NCBI GenBank assembly: GCA_902492855.1
Contig: CABUMU010000088.1
Span: 1-8,349 of the forward strand
Length of the DNA: 8,349 nt
DNA from: an uncultured Collinsella sp.
Lineage (GTDB): Bacteria > Actinomycetota > Coriobacteriia > Coriobacteriales > Coriobacteriaceae
Direction of reading: 5' to 3'
The translations under genes and the position numbers were made by a program. Numbering within the stretch: the first letter of the stretch is position 1; the number at the start of each line of letters is the position of its first letter. Positions 6,330-8,349 of this stretch are shown in pieces. The notes beneath the pieces are model-generated. The model was not told the DNA's origin. It ran no database searches and saw nothing but the letters and a program-made list of their open reading frames with translations.

Positions 6330-7613
6330 CTAGCACTGCTCGAGCGCCTGCTCAAGGTCGGCAATCAAATCGGCCGTGTCCTCGAGGCCGCACGACAGGC
6401 GCACCATGTCGGCGGAGATGCCACAGGCGATGAGCTCCTCATCGTTCATCTGGCGATGCGTGGCATTAGCGGGATGCAGGCAGCAAGTGCGGGCGTCGGC
6501 CACGTGCGTGGCGATCTGGGCGAGCTTGAGGCTCTTCATAAAGGTCTCGGCCGCCGCGCGACCACCGTTAAAGCCAAAGCTCACAACGCCGCAGGTACCG
6601 TTGGGCATGTACTTCTGAGCGAGGTCATAGTACTTATCGCCCTCCAGGCCCGGATAGCTCACGAAGCGCACCTTGGGGTGGCTCTGCAGGAACTTGGCAA
6701 CGGCCAGGCCGTTCTCGCAATGACGCGGCATGCGCACATGCAGGCTCTCGAGCGAGCTGTTCAAGAAAAACGCCGCCTGCGGGTTCTGCATGGGGCCAAG
6801 ATCGCGCATGAGCTGCGCGGTGGCCTTGGTAATGAAGGCACCCTCACGACCGAACTTCTCGGCATAGGTCACGCCGTGATAGCTCTCGTCGGGCGTGGTG
6901 AGACCCGGGAACTTGTCCGCATGGGCCATCCAGTCAAACTGGCCGTGGTCGACGATCACGCCGCCCAGGTAGGCAGCATGTCCATCCATGTACTTGGTGG
7001 TGGAGTGCGTAACGATGTCGGCGCCCCACTCAAAGGGACGGCACATCACGGGCGTCGGGAAGGTGTTGTCGACCATCAGCGGCACGCCGTGGTCATGTGC
7101 GGCCTTGGCAAAGCGCTCAATATCGAGCACGGCAAGGGCGGGGTTTGCGATCGTCTCGCCAAAGACGAGCTTGGTGTTGGGCTCAAAGGCTGCCTCCAGC
7201 TCCTCATCGGTGCAGTCGGGGGCGACGAACGTGCAGGTCACGCCCATGCGGCCCATGGTGTGGGCGAGCAGGTTATACGTACCGCCGTAAATGGCAGAGC
7301 TTGCGACCACGTGATCGCCGGCACCGGCAACGTTAAAGATCGCGAGGAAGTTCGCAGCCATGCCCGAACTCGTGAGCATCGCTGCGGTGCCGCCCTCCAT
7401 CTCGCAGATCTTGGCGGCAACCAAATCGCACGTGGGGTTCTGCAGACGGCTGTAGAAGTAGCCAGACTCCTCCAGGTCAAACAGCTTGCCCATGTGCTCC
7501 GACGTGTCGTACTTCCACGTGGTGGACTGGTAGATGGGCACCTGGCGCGGCTCCGCATCTCCCGGGTGATAGCCGCCCTGAACACATGTAGTGCCGATGG
7601 TCTGCTCGCTCAT
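6330..7613 (-). CDS. metY: O-acetylhomoserine sulfhydrylase (aminocarboxypropyltransferase)
   Basis: PLP enzyme of the Cys/Met metabolism family that makes homocysteine from O-acetylhomoserine and sulfide, giving direct sulfhydrylation into methionine; some members also make cysteine. The 427-residue length fits MetY (about 425-430) better than the shorter cystathionine gamma-synthases (about 380-400). Motifs: YSRLQNPT at 54-61 (phosphate-binding Y and R), SSGMAAN at 82-88, GGTYNLL at 110-116, VDNTFPTP at 181-188 with the aspartate (D182) that holds the cofactor ring nitrogen, and HSTTKYMDGH at 203-212 with the PLP lysine K207. The start is ATG 7613, with GGGAG six bases upstream; the frame opens two codons earlier with a TTG that lacks this spacing. 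A good promoter lies at 7652-7680 and a terminator follows the gene. MetB/CGS-like activity on other esters cannot be excluded. Confidence 0.93.
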   Translation of the reverse strand: MSEQTIGTTCVQGGYHPGDAEPRQVPIYQSTTWKYDTSEHMGKLFDLEESGYFYSRLQNPTCDLVAAKICEMEGGTAAMLTSSGMAANFLAIFNVAGAGDHVVASSAIYGGTYNLLAHTMGRMGVTCTFVAPDCTDEELEAAFEPNTKLVFGETIANPALAVLDIERFAKAAHDHGVPLMVDNTFPTPVMCRPFEWGADIVTHSTTKYMDGHAAYLGGVIVDHGQFDWMAHADKFPGLTTPDESYHGVTYAEKFGREGAFITKATAQLMRDLGPMQNPQAAFFLNSSLESLHVRMPRHCENGLAVAKFLQSHPKVRFVSYPGLEGDKYYDLAQKYMPNGTCGVVSFGFNGGRAAAETFMKSLKLAQIATHVADARTCCLHPANATHRQMNDEELIACGISADMVRLSCGLEDTADLIADLEQALEQC

Positions 7614-7651
7614 ATCCAACTCCCATACTTGGGTTTTGTTTTATTCGGTTC

Positions 7652-7680
7652 ACGATACCGCTACCGCACACCCCTCTCAA
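7652..7680 (-). promoter_or_regulatory. metY: Promoter of metY
   Basis: On the minus strand TTGAGA (7680-7675, 5 of 6 to TTGACA) and TATCGT (7657-7652, 4 of 6 to TATAAT) are separated by exactly 17 bases. Transcription would begin near 7645, giving a leader of about 30 bases with GGGAG before the ATG. The -35 hexamer lies inside one arm of the palindrome at 7674-7704. Confidence 0.55.
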
Positions 7681-7704
7681 CCCATCACCAAGGTGGGTTG
7701 AGAG
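7674..7704. promoter_or_regulatory. 31-bp palindrome overlapping the metY -35 box, candidate operator
   Basis: CTCTCAACCCA at 7674-7684 and its exact reverse complement at 7694-7704 flank a 9-base centre. Both arms carry TTGAGA reading outward, one of them the -35 of metY. A dimeric regulator bound here would block metY and could also control the divergent redox gene. If transcribed toward the redox gene, the loop bases CCAAGG (7688-7693) could pair with CCTTGG at 7734-7739. No T-run follows on either strand, so a terminator is unlikely. The palindrome is seen directly; the operator role is inferred. Confidence 0.55.
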
Positions 7705-7798
7705 ACAAATGAATCAAGGGTGTTTATCTCAAGCCTTGGGCATTTGCTCGATAGATAAAAACGAGGCATACATGAAGCTCTCGATGATTACATGCCCC

Positions 7799-7830
7799 GT
7801 CACGGGTACCATAGGCGGGTACACCGTGAC
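7799..7830 (+). promoter_or_regulatory. Stem-loop directly before the ribosome binding site of the redox gene
   Basis: Arms GTCACGGGTACC (7799-7810) and 7818-7830 pair over 12 bases with one bulged A, around a 7-base loop. The stem ends one base before AAGGAG at 7832-7837, the binding site for the ATG at 7844. Such a stem could stabilise the mRNA or control ribosome access. It matches no riboswitch class that I recognise. Confidence 0.5.
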
Positions 7831-7843
7831 CAAGGAGACAACG

Positions 7844-8290
7844 ATGAAGCAAATCGATACGGCCCAGCTCGATATCACCGCCTGTCAGGATCAGGCTGCC
7901 GAATACCACGCACGTGGCTTTAACTGCGCCCAGGCCGTCGCCTGCACGCTCGCGCCCGCCGTCGGGCTCGACCCCCAGGTCGCCTTTACCCTCACCGAGG
8001 GCTTTGGCGCCGGCATGGGCGGCATGACCGAGACCTGCGGCGCCATCTCGGGCGCCGTGGCCATCATGGGCTTTGTAATGAGCGACGGCATGGAAAACCC
8101 CAAGACCAAGGGCCAGACCTACAAGCTGTCGCGCGAGATCGCCAAGCGTTTTGGCGAGAAGAACACGACGACTGTCTGCGGCACGCTCAAGGGCATCGGA
8201 TCGGATAAGGGTCCGCTCCGCAGCTGCCCCGGCTGCATCGACGATGCCGTCGAGATCGCCTGCGATATGCTAAAGCAGCTCGCCGAGTAA
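7844..8290 (+). CDS. C_GCAxxG_C_C family redox protein
   Basis: Small cytoplasmic protein of 148 residues with the conserved cysteine layout of the C_GCAxxG_C_C family, putative redox-active proteins of unknown partner. Seen: GFNCAQAV at 25-32 (C28), GFGAGMGGMTETCGAISGA at 53-71 (C65), VCGTLKG at 111-117 (C112) and CPGC at 128-131; C14, C34 and C140 are additional. There is no signal peptide or membrane segment. I start at ATG 7844, which has AAGGAG six bases upstream and places the first conserved motif at the usual short distance. The frame is open further upstream, with an alternative ATG at 7772 behind GAGG that would add 24 residues not typical of the family. It is divergent from metY, whose sulfur chemistry makes a thiol link tempting but unproven. 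A hairpin at the window end may terminate it. Family assignment is firm; the biochemical role is unknown. Confidence 0.88.
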   Translation: MKQIDTAQLDITACQDQAAEYHARGFNCAQAVACTLAPAVGLDPQVAFTLTEGFGAGMGGMTETCGAISGAVAIMGFVMSDGMENPKTKGQTYKLSREIAKRFGEKNTTTVCGTLKGIGSDKGPLRSCPGCIDDAVEIACDMLKQLAE

Positions 8291-8311
8291 ACGGCAGCAA
8301 CAGAAAACGAC

Positions 8312-8349
8312 GGCCGGCACGCTTGGGATCCATCCAAAAGCACGCCGGC
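8312..8349 (+). terminator. Terminator-like hairpin after the redox gene, cut by window end
   Basis: GCCGGC at 8313-8318 and again at 8344-8349 form the base of a stem; inside it GCTT/AAGC and GGAT/ATCC also pair, with small internal loops. It begins 22 bases after the stop at 8290. Whether a T-run follows lies outside the window, so the terminator call is provisional. Confidence 0.55.

Noticed and set aside
6030..7712. 560-codon open frame on the plus strand
   Set aside because: It lies antisense to metY and the MFS start, both of which have clear family motifs, binding sites and terminators. The product is histidine- and arginine-rich without a recognisable fold, typical of the complement of GC-rich genes.
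1..8349. Mobile elements, CRISPR arrays, tRNA or rRNA genes, toxin-antitoxin or defence genes
   Set aside because: I looked for transposase or integrase motifs, regularly spaced repeats and RNA gene signatures and saw none. All large frames are explained by housekeeping families.

Overview
The window is chromosomal DNA from a high-GC bacterium. GC-rich codons, AAGGAG/GAGG ribosome binding sites and short intergenic gaps point to an actinobacterium. The mix of genes (a fluoride-type CLC exchanger, a C_GCAxxG redox protein, MetY, Xpt) suggests an anaerobic gut Coriobacteriia such as Collinsella. That assignment is an impression from gene content and style, not a database match. I see no transposase, integrase, CRISPR array, tRNA or rRNA, and no sign of a recently acquired island.

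Layout. The window opens inside moeA (minus strand, 3' end missing), which finishes molybdenum cofactor by inserting Mo. Divergent from it, a plus-strand pair follows: a CLC-family exchanger with the sequence marks of the F-/H+ antiporter clade, then a YegS/DagK-type lipid kinase. A near-perfect 29-bp inverted repeat fills the gap between the lipid kinase and the next, convergent gene. Five-prime to three-prime on the minus strand, from the right, come metY (O-acetylhomoserine sulfhydrylase), a hairpin terminator, an MFS exporter, xpt (xanthine phosphoribosyltransferase), a second palindrome that doubles as a terminator, and a short GGQ-containing release-factor-like protein, probably a ribosome rescue factor. 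Divergent from metY, at the right edge, is a C_GCAxxG_C_C redox protein followed by a terminator-like hairpin at the window end.

The genes do not form one pathway. They read as a patchwork of housekeeping functions: cofactor, halide export, lipid phosphorylation, ribosome rescue, purine salvage, efflux, methionine/cysteine synthesis and thiol redox. The most interesting material is non-coding. (1) Two palindromes flank the release-factor-like gene and share a 14-base core with 12 matches, so they look like members of one dispersed repeat family. One of them serves as a terminator only 18 bases before the start codon of the next gene. (2) A second terminator lies just upstream of the MFS start, again leaving no room for a promoter. 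(3) A 31-bp palindrome sits exactly on the -35 box of a good metY promoter and may be an operator shared with the divergent redox gene. (4) A strong hairpin abuts the ribosome binding site of that redox gene. (5) The fluoride-type CLC has no recognisable fluoride riboswitch.

Several starts were moved inward from the longest reading frame because a clear ribosome binding site and the position of a terminator support the shorter protein. I did not find a convincing new multi-gene system.
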